A stretch of DNA of 64,000 bases, from NCBI RefSeq assembly GCF_036855935.1, contig NZ_JASPFK010000001.1:965501-1029500 (forward strand), read 5' to 3'. The notes under the pieces were generated by a model. The model was not told where the DNA came from and did no database searches. It was given only the letters and a program-made list of their open reading frames with translations. Of this stretch, positions 49,108 to 59,557 are shown piece by piece (the stretch's first letter is position 1; each line of letters starts with the position of its first letter). Origin of the DNA: Sphingomonas sp. LR60 (GTDB taxonomy: Bacteria; Pseudomonadota; Alphaproteobacteria; Sphingomonadales; Sphingomonadaceae). The translations under genes were made by a program, and so were the position numbers.

Positions 49108-51421
49108 ATGATTACTCTCGCTTTGCTGCTCGCCTCGGCGAGCGCCATTCCGCTCGCCTCCACCCCGGTTTCCGACCAGGTCCGCGCTGTCGAGGGCGAC
49201 GCGTCGCCCCAGACTGCTGGGGAGGATGGGGCTGGCGACGATATCGTCGTCTACGGCGACGGCCGCGTTCGCCAGGAACAGACGGTCGGCCGCAAAGCGA
49301 TCGAGATCCTGCCGCCGGGCAGTTCGCCGCTGAAGGCGGTGGCACGGCTGCCCGGCGTCGCGCTGCAGAGTTCGGACCCCTTCGGTAGCTATGAACTCGG
49401 CACCCGTTTGTCGGTGCGCGGCTTCAACCAGAGCCAGATGGGCTATACGCTGGACGGCGTGCCGCTCGGCGACATGTTCTACAACAATCATAACGGCCTC
49501 CACATCAGCCGAGCGATTGCGGCCGAGAATATCGAGCGCGTCGACGTGTCGCAGGGTGCGGGCTCGCTCGGCATCGCCTCGACGAGCAACCTGGGCGGCA
49601 ACCTCGAATTCGTGTCGCTTGCGCCATCGGAGACGCTCGGCGGCCAGATCGCGATGACCTATGGCATGTATCATACCGCGCATCTCTACGGCCGGATCGA
49701 TAGCGGCCTGCTGTCGACGGGAACGCTGCTGTCGATAGCGGGCGTTATCCACGACGCCGACAAGTGGAAGGGGTTCGGGGGCCAGTCCGACAACAAGGTC
49801 AACGCCAAGATTGTGCAGCGGCTCGGCGGCGCGACGCTGACCGGATGGCTGAACTATTCGCTGCACAAGGAGCGCAACTACGCCGATCTTTCGCCGGCCA
49901 CGCTGTCGCGGATCGGTTAAGACCTCGACTTCCTCCGTCCCGATTTCGCGACCGCCGTATTGTTGTCGCAGGTGAGCGCCAACCAGACCGCCCGCGCCGC
50001 GGGGCGGACATTGCCGTTCCCGACGGCGGGCGTCGCCTTCCCGGCGCCCTATACCAACGTCAACGACACCTATTACGACAGCGGCGGGATCCGACGCGAC
50101 TGGCTGGGTGCCGTGACGCTGGCGGTGCCGCTGGCGACGTGGCTCGACGCCGAGGCGACCTATTACCATCATTACGACAAGGGTTCGGGCGGCATCTATA
50201 CCCCCGCCGTCTTCTCGCCGGCGACGGCCGTGAGCGCGGCCTTTCCGCTGTCGGTGCGGACCACCGAATATGGCATCAACCGCGACGGCGGGCTGTTGCG
50301 CACGACCGCGCGTATGGGCGCACACACGCTGAGCCTGGGCTATTGGCACGAAGACAATGACGCGAGCACCGACCGCAATTACTATGCGGTCGCGCAGGAC
50401 AATCGGCCCGACGTCACTGCCTTCCTGCATAACCCGTTCCGCAGCGATTTCCTGACCGACCTGACGACCGTCACCAACCAATATTTCGTCAGCGACACCT
50501 GGAAGCTGGCAGATGCGTTGACGGTCGCCGGCGGGTTCAAGGGCGCGCGGGTCTCGAATGGGATCGTCACGACGTTCGGAACGCCGTTCATCAACGGACG
50601 CATCGCCGCCAAGGACTGGTTCCAACCGCAGATCGGCGCGACCTTCCGTGCCGGCGGCCAGGAATTCTTCGCCAACTATGCCGAGAATATGCGCGCCTTC
50701 ATCAGCTCGTTCCGCGGGCCGTTCGGCACGACGCAGGCGGGGTTCGAGGCGATCCGCGGCACGCTGAGACCGGAGACGTCGCGCACCATCGAGGCGGGCT
50801 GGCGGTTCGATCTGGCGGGCTTGCGCGGCGTCGTCGCGATCTACGACGTCAAATTCCGCAATCGCCTGCTCGCGGCGTTCAGTGGCGCCAACATCCTGGG
50901 CAATCCCAGCGTTCTTCAGAACGTCGGCAGCGTCACCAGTCGCGGCGTCGAAGTCGGCGCGACCTATCGCGTCAGTCGCCCGCTATCGCTGATCGCCTCC
51001 TATTCGTACAACGACAGCACCTATGACGATAACCGTCAACGGCGCCGCGCTGGTCGCGACGCGGGGCGTACGCACCGTCGACACGCCAGCGCACCTCGCC
51101 AAGGCGGAGGTCAATTACGACGACGGCAATCTGTTCGGCAATCTGGCGGGCGGCTATACCTCGCGCCGGAACGTCACTTACACGGGCGATGTGACGGTTC
51201 CGGGTTACACGCTGATCGATGCGGCACTCGGCTATCGCTTCCCGGCGAACAGCGTCTTTGCGGGGCTTGAGGTACAGCTGAACGCCGTCAATCTGCTTGA
51301 TAAAGGCTATATTGCGGCTCTGGGATCAGGCCAGTTCTTCAACACTGCGGCATCGCTCAACAACACGTTGCAGGCTGGATCTCCTCGTCAAATATTCGGA
51401 ACGCTGCGGCGGCGATTTTGA
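49108..51421 (+). CDS. TonB-dependent receptor, probably phosphate-starvation induced (in-frame stop and frameshift)
   Basis: About 770 residues if repaired: signal peptide (about 1-20), DDIVVYGDG TonB box, plug with TRLSVRGFNQSQMGYTLDGVPLG, and a barrel ending in TLRRRF. The TAA at 49918-49920 interrupts IGYDLDFLRPDF, where a Tyr codon would be expected, and the frame changes between 51030 and 51033 before TVNGAALVATRG. All other parts look intact and conserved. Divergent from phoD across a Pho box, so it may import phosphate esters such as phytate products. A true pseudogene cannot be excluded. Confidence 0.8.
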
Positions 51422-51514
51422 CTTCTTTGGCAGGCCGGGTCGAACCAGCGTCGATCTGGTATGCGTCTCGGCCGTGACCGCGATATTCCATCGGGGCGGA
51501 AGCTGTACGGTCGG

Positions 51515-53355
51515 TCACTGCGCGGGACGCAGCCAGCCGACGAAGCCGCCCTGTGCGCGCAGGGTCGTGTCGATCGAACCCGTCGACCGCACGGTCCGCT
51601 CGGCCCGGGCGAAGGCATCGGGCTTCGCCGGATCGTCGGCCAGCGACACCAGCTTCCAGTCGCCCGCACCCAGGAAGCGCAGGTCGATCTTCAGCGGACG
51701 GGCCGTGGTGCCGTTGATGACCCCCAGGAACCAGTCCTTGCCGTGTCGCCGGGCAAAGCCCGCCATGGTGCCCGGCTCGCTGCCCGGCAGGACGATCGTC
51801 TCGTCCCAGACCGCCGGGATCGCCTTGATCACGTCGACGGCGGGGTTTTGCAGATAGGTCGGAGGATAACCGCCCATCGACAGGAAGGGCGAGGTGAACA
51901 GGACCGCCTGCGCCAGTTCGTGCGACCAGCTGTTGCCCTGCAACTCCCTGGGCGTGAACACGGTCGGGGTATAGTCGCCCGGCCCGACGACATAGCGGGT
52001 GAAGGGCAGGATCGTGTCATGCTCGCCCGGCAGCACGCGGTGGTAGCGGGTAATGTGCCATTCGTGACCGCGCACGCCTTCGCGGGTCAGGACGTTGGGC
52101 CAGGTCCGCTCGGTTCCCGTCGGCTTCAGTGCGCCGTGGAAATCGACCATCAGCTTGTCGGCCGCCGCATCCCGCGCGAAATCCTGATACCAGGTCGACC
52201 AGTAGAAATTCGGATTCTGCGGGAAGTCGACCTTCACGCCGACGATGCCCAGGTCGGCATAGTGGCGCAATGTTTCGCGGCGCTGGTTGCGGTCGAACAT
52301 CTCGTTGCTGTGCACCCAGACCCAGATGCCCACGCCCTGCGACTTGGCGTAGCGCACCGTGTCTTAGATCGTCTCCCACTTGCGCTTCCAGCTCGACCAT
52401 CCTTCGTCGACCAGATAATAAGGGTAGCCGAGCTGCTTGGTCCAATCGACCCACTGGTGCTGCTCATCCTCCCTGGGGCCGCCGGTCGCCAGCCACTGCC
52501 AGCTGGAGACGCCGGGACGAATCCAGTCCGCATTGGCCAGTTCTGGAGCGGGGGCGGGTTCAGGTTCTGCACCAGCGTCGAATTGACCAGGCCGGTCAGG
52601 TCGCGCGCGATGATGGTCACGCGCCACGGCTGCACCACCGGCGCATCGGTCGTCCAGCCCATGGGGTCGACATACAGGAAGGTGTTCAGCATCCCCGACG
52701 CATCGGCGGAGAGGGCCGAATCGCCATAATTGACCACCGCCGCCTCGCTGAGCGTGACATAATAGCGGCCGATCCTGGCGGTCAGCGGCAGACCGAGCGA
52801 GCGCCCCTTGATCTCACGGAGCGTCCGGTTCTCGTAAACCTGTTCATAGCCCGGGTCGATCCGGGTGACCCACACGCGCGGATCGGGGGCGGCGAGCTTC
52901 CAGCCCGACCGGTCGGCCTCGACCATCTGTTCCGGCTTCGCGGGCAGGCGCAGCCGAACGCCGACACCGTCATCCGCGACATGGACATCCGCCTCCAACC
53001 GGGTGCCGTGCGTGGTCAGGGTGACGGTGGCGACATTGGCGCGGTCGACGGCCTCCGCCTTGCCGCCGTTGAAGCGATAGCGACTGTCCGTCTTGCTGCG
53101 CGCCACGGCGCCCTCACCCAGCTCGACACCGTCGACCCGCATACCGATGGGCGAGGGGTTGAGGATCGGCTGGCCGTCGACCGTCACCCGGTAGCTCAGC
53201 TTGCCCGCCGTATCGGACACAATCGCCTGGACCTTGCCATCGGGGCTGGCGACCGTCACCGACTTCGCCTGTGCCGCCGACAGCGGCAAGGCCAGCGCCA
53301 TGCCGACGATAGCCGCGACGCTTGCGCTTCGACGAAGCATCGAAATTCCCGTCAT
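51515..53355 (-). CDS. GH97 family exo-alpha-glycosidase (frameshift and in-frame stop)
   Basis: About 613 residues repaired. Signal peptide, N-terminal beta-super-sandwich (ASPDGKVQAIVSDTAG), catalytic barrel with GVSSWQWLATGG, LGYPYYLVDEGW, GVKVDFPQN and DFHGALKPTGTERTWPN/TREGVRGHEW, then the C-terminal beta domain. GH97 enzymes are periplasmic alpha-glucosidases (SusB) or alpha-galactosidases. The frame breaks in the G run 52550-52554 (one base missing) and a TAA lies at 52366-52364 in KWETI*DTVRYAK. The start at 53355 is preferred for its GAGGA; ATG 53370 is possible. Confidence 0.85.
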
Positions 53356-53389
53356 TTCAACATTCCTCATCTCGAAAGATTGCGAGCGC

Positions 53390-54577
53390 TCACCGCGCCT
53401 TAAAATAGTGCAGCAGCCGATCCGCCTCCGCCGGCGTGATCGCGGTCACCGATCCGTGCTTGGGCGACGTGAAATTGGTCGTCGTCATGGGCGACGCCGG
53501 ATCGTTGAACCGACCGATGTTGCGGAAGGTGCGAAAGTCGGTCGTCTCTGAAAAGCCCATGTTGTTGGGCCGCGCGCCAAAGACGTCGTACATCAGCACA
53601 TAGGTGTTCGTGCCGTGCCGCCGCCACAGCATAGGCGCCTCGGTATCGACCGCTTCTGGATCGACCTTGCTCGGGTCGTAGACATAGCCCGAGGTAAGCC
53701 GGTCGGACGTCGCCTGCCGCAAATGGCCGCCGCCGTCGTCGGTGCTGAAGAACATGTGATAGCGATCACCGACGCGGGTAATGTCGGCATCGACCGAGCT
53801 CTTGCCGGCGCGGGGGACGGCGAACAGCGGCTTAGGCTCGGTCGTCAGGGTTCGGAAATCGGAATCGGCATAGGAATAGACGATCGAATTGACACCCTTA
53901 CCGATGCGGCTGGTGTAATAGACCATGATCTTTCGCGCACGTGGATCGTAGATCGCCTCCGGTGCCCACGCGATCCCTGCTTCACGATAGGCGGGGAACA
54001 GCCGGGTCACATCGACCCGCGCATGGGTCCAGTGGATCAGGTCGCGGCTTTTCATCAGGATGATGCTGCGGTTGTTGCCCCAACCATAATCCTGTTCGGA
54101 ACGCTGCCACGGCGTGGGACGCAGACCTTCCTGCTGCGCGTAGATATGCAGGTCGGTCATGGTCAGGTAGAAGGCACCGTCGGGCCCGCGCATCAGATAG
54201 GGATCGCGTATGCCTTTCTGCTCGGCCACATCGCGGCCCGACAATACTGGTTGACCGCCATGTACATCGATGAAACTGTACCCATCCCTGGAAACGGCAA
54301 AGTACAGGGAGTGCGCGTGTTCCTTGAAATAGACGAGCAGATAAGCCGTTTTGCTTACTTCGCTCGGCGGAATTGCGCGGCGCGCAGGTAGTCGGTCGAT
54401 CAGTTGAAGTTGGGGGGCGATAGCCGGGGGCGGATCCTGCGCAGTGGCGGCGCTCGGGACTGACATGGCCAAAGCGGCAACGGACCACGTCCAGCCGCTC
54501 CACCTCTTCGCGAGCTTACCCTTCTTGAGCGCCCTTGCCGATATAATGTCGCTGCTGTTTTTCTTGGCAAACGTCAT
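53390..54577 (-). CDS. GH43-like five-bladed beta-propeller glycoside hydrolase
   Basis: 395 residues with an unusually long N-terminal export region (about residues 1-47, ATA|Q). The catalytic Asp is expected in GIRDPYLMRGPDGAFYLT, the pKa-modulating Asp in SSVDADITRVGDRYHMF and the acid Glu in VDTEAPMLWRR, in family GH43 order. It would release arabinose, xylose or galactose from side chains. It is placed between GH97 and a second GH43 gene on the same strand, as part of one polysaccharide locus. Confidence 0.8.
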   Translation of the reverse strand: MTFAKKNSSDIISARALKKGKLAKRWSGWTWSVAALAMSVPSAATAQDPPPAIAPQLQLIDRLPARRAIPPSEVSKTAYLLVYFKEHAHSLYFAVSRDGYSFIDVHGGQPVLSGRDVAEQKGIRDPYLMRGPDGAFYLTMTDLHIYAQQEGLRPTPWQRSEQDYGWGNNRSIILMKSRDLIHWTHARVDVTRLFPAYREAGIAWAPEAIYDPRARKIMVYYTSRIGKGVNSIVYSYADSDFRTLTTEPKPLFAVPRAGKSSVDADITRVGDRYHMFFSTDDGGGHLRQATSDRLTSGYVYDPSKVDPEAVDTEAPMLWRRHGTNTYVLMYDVFGARPNNMGFSETTDFRTFRNIGRFNDPASPMTTTNFTSPKHGSVTAITPAEADRLLHYFKAR

Positions 54578-54659
54578 GGTGCGATTACCTGTTTCTACTG
54601 CGGTGCCAAGCTTGTGACATGGCTGGACGGGTGAGATCATTGCTGATCGGTCAGACCTG

Positions 54660-56111
54660 TCAGGATGCGGAGGCAGGGCGGACGCGACGGGACGCATCTT
54701 GATCCCGCCGTGATATTTCCAATCCCTCCAGGGGTCGGAATTGCCAGCGATCGAAATCGAACAGTGCGTCACCGCCGCCGTTGAAGACCAGGAACAGGTC
54801 GTGCACGTCATTCGCGCCGGTCACGGGGGCGGTTTCGGTCCGCCACGCCGGACTATCGTCATTCTTCAGGGCAAGGCTACCGACCACCGGGCCATCCACC
54901 CGGTCGAGATGCAAGGTGATCGTCGGCCTGCCGTGAACCCGCGCGACGCTGGCAGCGAAGCTGGCGGCGCCGCGCCTGAAATCCACGCCACCGATCTTGA
55001 TGTAGCTGCGGTCGGCGATGCGGGTGACATGGACGCGGCCATCCTCGCCCTGCGCGGTCGTCACGCCCGGTGCCCAGCGATAGGGCCGGTCGCGGTCGCG
55101 GCCGATGCGCGAGGTCCAGGCGATCGTCTCGGCTTCCACCCAGCGATAGGGATCGAGCGGCGCAATCTGGTCGACACCGCGATCGTCCCACCAGGGCAAA
55201 CGGGGAATGGCGCCGTCGGCGTTATAGGTGAATTGCCGAAGCGTAATCGATCGCCGCTCGTGATGGAGCGGCGTCAGCGCGAAGTTCAGCTCGTAATGAA
55301 AGCCGAACAGATAGGAGCGGCCCTTATAGTCGATGATGCCGGGATGGTTGCCGGTCGAGGCGGCGTTGGGGTCCATGATCGGCCCCTTAGGCACCCAGGG
55401 GCCGGTCGCCTTGTCGGCCATCGCATAGCCGATCCCCTCCGGGCAGCAGGTTGATGAATAGGCCATATAGTAATGCGGCCCGCGTTTGTAGAACCAGGGG
55501 CCTTCCTGATAATCGATCGGCTTGGCGACCTTGATGACCGGGCCGGTCGTGCTCGTCATGTCGCGGTTGAGCTTGACGTACCAAAGGTCGGGATTGCCCC
55601 AGTAGAGATAGGCCTGGCCGTCATCGTCGATCGCCACGGTCGGGTCGATCGCACCGGTGCGCGCGGGAATCAGCGGCTTGCCGATCGGATCGCGAAACGG
55701 CCCTTCCGGCCGGTCGGCGACCGCGACTCCGATCACCGTGTCGGGCCTTCCCGCCACCCGTACCGGCGCGTAGAAATAGAATTTGCCGTCGCGCGCGATC
55801 ACCTGCGGCGCCCAGGCGCCATTGTCCTGCTCGGCCCAGGCGAAGGTCTTGAGCGAGGCAGGCGACCCGCGGTCGGTCCAGTTGACCATGTCGGTCGAAC
55901 TGTAGAGCCGCCAGTCGCGCATGTCGAAGCCGTAGGCCCGGTCCTCGTCATGTCCGGTGTACAGATTGACAACGCCGTCATGGACCAACGGCGCTGGGTC
56001 GGCGGTGAAGCGGGTCTGGACGATCGGATTGTCCGCCTGCGCCCCGCCCGACGTCAGGCTCAAGACCAGCGTTGTCAGGGCAACGCGAAGCGACTGCAAT
56101 CGGTTTGCCAT
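54660..56111 (-). CDS. GH43 glycosidase with C-terminal CBM6-like domain
   Basis: 483 residues: signal peptide (about 1-26), five-bladed propeller (about 30-320) and a CBM6-type beta-sandwich (about 345-460: EAETIAWTSRIG, SYIKIGGVDF, FDRWQF). Catalytic residues: Asp in FTADPAPLVHDG, Asp in AIDPTVAIDDDG, Glu in YQEGPWFYKRG. This build is usual in arabinofuranosidases/xylosidases that act on arabinoxylan. GGAGGGG precedes ATG 56111. Divergent from the GH2 gene. Confidence 0.88.
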   Translation of the reverse strand: MANRLQSLRVALTTLVLSLTSGGAQADNPIVQTRFTADPAPLVHDGVVNLYTGHDEDRAYGFDMRDWRLYSSTDMVNWTDRGSPASLKTFAWAEQDNGAWAPQVIARDGKFYFYAPVRVAGRPDTVIGVAVADRPEGPFRDPIGKPLIPARTGAIDPTVAIDDDGQAYLYWGNPDLWYVKLNRDMTSTTGPVIKVAKPIDYQEGPWFYKRGPHYYMAYSSTCCPEGIGYAMADKATGPWVPKGPIMDPNAASTGNHPGIIDYKGRSYLFGFHYELNFALTPLHHERRSITLRQFTYNADGAIPRLPWWDDRGVDQIAPLDPYRWVEAETIAWTSRIGRDRDRPYRWAPGVTTAQGEDGRVHVTRIADRSYIKIGGVDFRRGAASFAASVARVHGRPTITLHLDRVDGPVVGSLALKNDDSPAWRTETAPVTGANDVHDLFLVFNGGGDALFDFDRWQFRPLEGLEISRRDQDASRRVRPASAS

Positions 56112-56607
56112 ATCCGGTCCCCTCCTTACCGGACTGAGCGACGCGCTGCGCTGAGCCCATCCTATCTTTTCGAGCGGACGCCGTTTCACAGTGACAACTG
56201 CGCATCCTGCCGAGTCACGCACTCGTAACGGCGGGAGAGGTGGTACATCAAGAGGGTGCAGCTACTATGACGAGCTGGATTGTGTCGATGGCGACAAATA
56301 TTGCACTATATAACAGTAGTATAAATAGATAAATTCCTGAGGTTGTTATTCTTTCAAGCCAATTGAATGTGTCTGGTTCATGCCGCCTTTACCTGATGTG
56401 CGCGGCCGAAGTCGCCTGCACCGTCAACGATCAGCAGGCGCAGGAACGCTGGCTAACCAAATACCGGCCGAGTTGCCGATGGCGACCGGCGCGGCCGCAA
56501 TGCCATCAGCGCAAGCACCATAAAACTGGTTCGTCTTTGGTATGGTCATCGGCTTTACAACGGCACTCGGTGCGGTACGCTGCCCTCTTGCCACTCGAGG
56601 ACCGCTG
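56112..56607. other. Divergent promoter region of GH43/GH2
   Basis: About 500 bases with a markedly AT-rich stretch (56296-56355) unlike its GC-rich flanks, holding TATATAA-type boxes. A small inverted repeat TGTCG-ATGG-CGACA at 56283-56296 may be a regulator site for both genes. No gene is supported here. Confidence 0.45.
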
Positions 56608-59498
56608 ATGACCATTTCCCGTCGCGCTTTGCTTGCCTCGGGCATCGCCGTGCCAGGACTCGCTGGCTGGGCGATGGCGGCGCCCGGGATCGTGCACCTC
56701 AACAGCGGAGATGCCCCGACGCCGTTCGATGTCGTACCCGAACCGCCCTTCGTGGCCGATCCTTCAATGCTGTCCCTCGACGGCGGATGGTTGTTCCACA
56801 AGGGCGACATCGTCGTTCCGGCACCGGTCGGCCATGAGGATTCCTACCATGCCGCAAAAGCCGGTGTCGCGCCCGGCGCCGCCGGGGTGGCGTGGGACGA
56901 CAGCGACTGGCGTGAGGTCGAGCTGCCGCATGACTGGGCGATGGAAGAGTCGGTCGATCCGTCCGCGAACGTCGCGCAAGGCTATCGCAAGCGCGGCATC
57001 GGCTGGTATCGCCGCACCCTGCAACTTCCGCCCGAATGGCGTGGGCGCTATCTGGAGGTGCAGCTCGGCGCAGCCGCCACCAACGCCACCGTCTGGTTCA
57101 ACGGGATCAACGTCGCGCACAGCTATAGCGGCTACACCGCGATCGTCATCGATATCACGCCCTACGCGCGCTTCGGCGAGGAGTTGAACACGCTGGCCGT
57201 CCGCGTCGACGCCGAGGCGATGGAGGGGTGGTGGTATGAAGGCGCCGGCCTGTATCGGCACAACTGGCTGGCCGTCCGCGATGCGGTGAGCATCGTCACG
57301 GATGGCCTGCACGCCGATCCGCGTCGCGTCGACGATCGGTGGACGGTCCCGGTCGAGCTGACGATCGCGAACAACGCCAAGGCGATCACGACGATCGATG
57401 CGGAGGCCATTCTGTTCGATCCGTCCGGACGAGAGGTCGGTCGTGCGGCAGGCACCGCCACGATCGAACCACTCGCGCGCAATGAGGCGCGCATGAAGAT
57501 TTCGATCGACGAGCCGCAACGCTGGTCGGTCGATAGTCCGACACTCTACCGCGTCGAGGCGCGCCTGCTGCGTGACGGCAAGGCGATCGACACGCGCGCG
57601 ACGCGCATCGGCTTTCGCGAACTGCGCTTCGATGCGGCGACCGGCTTCTACCTCAACGGCGTCCATACCAAGCTGAAGGGCGTGTGTGTCCACCAGGATC
57701 ATGCCGGGGTGGGCGTGGCGATGCCCGACGCGCTGTGGGAGTGGCGCGCACGGCGGCTAAAGGCGATGGGCTGCAACGCGATCCGCTGTTCGCATCACGC
57801 GCCCGCGCCCGAGATGCTGGACGCGTGTGACCGGCTCGGCATCCTCGTCATGGACGAGAACCGCAACTTCAACCCGAGCCCCGACTTCCTGGCGCAGCTC
57901 CGTTGGCTGGTGCGCCGCGATCGCAATCGCCCCAGCGTCATCATGTGGTCGGTCTTCAACGAGGAGCCGATGCAGGCGACCGAGCAGGGTTACGAGATGG
58001 TCCGCCGCATGGCCGCGGCGGTGAAGGAGCTGGACGATTCACGTCCGGTCACCGCGGCGATGAACGACGGAATGTTCACCGCCATCAACGTGTCGCAAGC
58101 GGTGGACGTGGTCGGGATCAATTACCAGCATCGCAGCTACGATCCCTTCCACGCCGCGCATCCGGGCAAGCCGATGACCAGCTCGGAAGACACCAGCGGC
58201 TTCATGACGCGCGGCGTGTGGAAGACCGATCTCGAACGCCATGAAATGTCGTCCTACGACACCGAGGCGGCGGATTGGGGACTGACCCATCACGCCAGCT
58301 GGAAGGAGATCGACACGCGCGCGTTCGTCGGCGGCACGTTCGTGTGGACCGGCTTCGACTATCATGGCGAGCCGACACCATTCGAATGGCCGACGACGAG
58401 CAGCCTGTTCGGGATCATGGACCTGTGCGGCTTCGCGAAGATGGCGTTCCACCTGCGTCGCGCGCAGTGGGAGGATGTCGCACCCGCGCTGGCGATCGCA
58501 CCGCATTGGACGTGGCCGGGGCGTGAGGGCGAGCCGATCCGCGTCGTGGTGCCGACCAACGCCGACGCGGTCGAGCTGTCGCTGAACGGCAAGAGCCTCG
58601 GGCGGCAAAGCGTCGACCGGCTCGCGATGCCCGAGTGGCAGGTGCGGTATAAGCCGGGCCGGCTCGAAGCGGTCGCATGGCGCGGCGGTCGCCCGATCGC
58701 GCGCACTGCGGTGGAGACCACGGGCGCGCCCGTGGCGCTGCGGCTGGTCGCGGATCGTCGCACGATGCTGGGGACGGGCCATGACGTGCAGCCATTCACC
58801 GTCATGGCGGTCGACGCGCGCGGGCGCGCGGTGCCGACCGCGAACGCGCGCGTGTCGTTCACCGTGACGGGCGGCACGGTGATCGGGGTCGGCAATGGCG
58901 ATCCAAACGATCACGATTCTGAGGTCCAGCCGGCGCGGCGACTGTTCTCGGGGCTGGCGCAGGTGCTGGTGCGCGCGGCGCCGGGCGCGGGAACGGTGAC
59001 GCTGAGCGCGACCGCGCCGGGGCTGAAGAGCGCGCGCCAGTCCGTCACGGTGATGAAGGCCGAGCCGTTGCCGTCGCTGCCCGCCACGCGACCGGTCGCG
59101 CAACTGACCGAGTGGAAGCGCAGCGAGTTCGTCGTTACGCGTCCCGACCCGCTGCGCACCTATGCGAAGAACGACATGAACAGCCTGTTGGGCGCGCGCG
59201 CCGGGCGGTTGGAGCGGGCGCGCGATGCGGGCGCGGTCTGGTCGACCTACCGGACGACGTTCGTCCCGCGCCGGCGCGTGGCCGAGCGAGGCGGCGTGGT
59301 CGCCTTCGCCGAGATCGTCGGGCGTGCCGAGGTGTGGATCGACGGGGTGCGCCGCGCGGAGAAGGCCGATGCAGCGGCCGGGCCGTTGCTGGTTCCGTTC
59401 CCGGCGGGAGCGGGGAGCACGGGTTGGTGCTGGTCGTGCAGGCGGCGCCGGGACAGCCCTCGGGTCTGGGGAAGGTCGTTGCGGTGCGCGAGCGATAG
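56608..59498 (+). CDS. GH2 family beta-galactosidase-like enzyme, Tat-exported (frameshift near end)
   Basis: About 963 residues repaired: twin-arginine signal (ISRRALLASG), sugar-binding domain with ELPHDWA and GIGWYRRTL, immunoglobulin-like domain, catalytic barrel with LKGVCVHQDH, IRCSHHAPAPEMLDACDRLGILVMDE, acid/base Glu in SVFNEEP and nucleophile Glu in MTSSEDTSG, and two extra C-terminal domains (DUF4982-like and big-Ig). The frame breaks in the G run 59412-59415; one extra G restores GLVLVVQAAPGQPSGLGKVV and a TAG at 59496-59498. It acts on beta-galactosides or related glycosides in the periplasm. Confidence 0.87.
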
Positions 59499-59520
59499 CG
59501 CGCGGCGATCGAAAGGGAAG

Positions 59521-59550
59521 GGGGCGGGTCCGCCGACGCAGACCCGCCCC
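59521..59550. terminator. Bidirectional hairpin between GH2 and TonB receptor
   Basis: GGGGCGGGTC / GACCCGCCCC, perfect 10-bp stem with a ten-base loop, in the 59-base gap between convergent genes. Confidence 0.75.
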
Positions 59551-59557
59551 GCGACGG

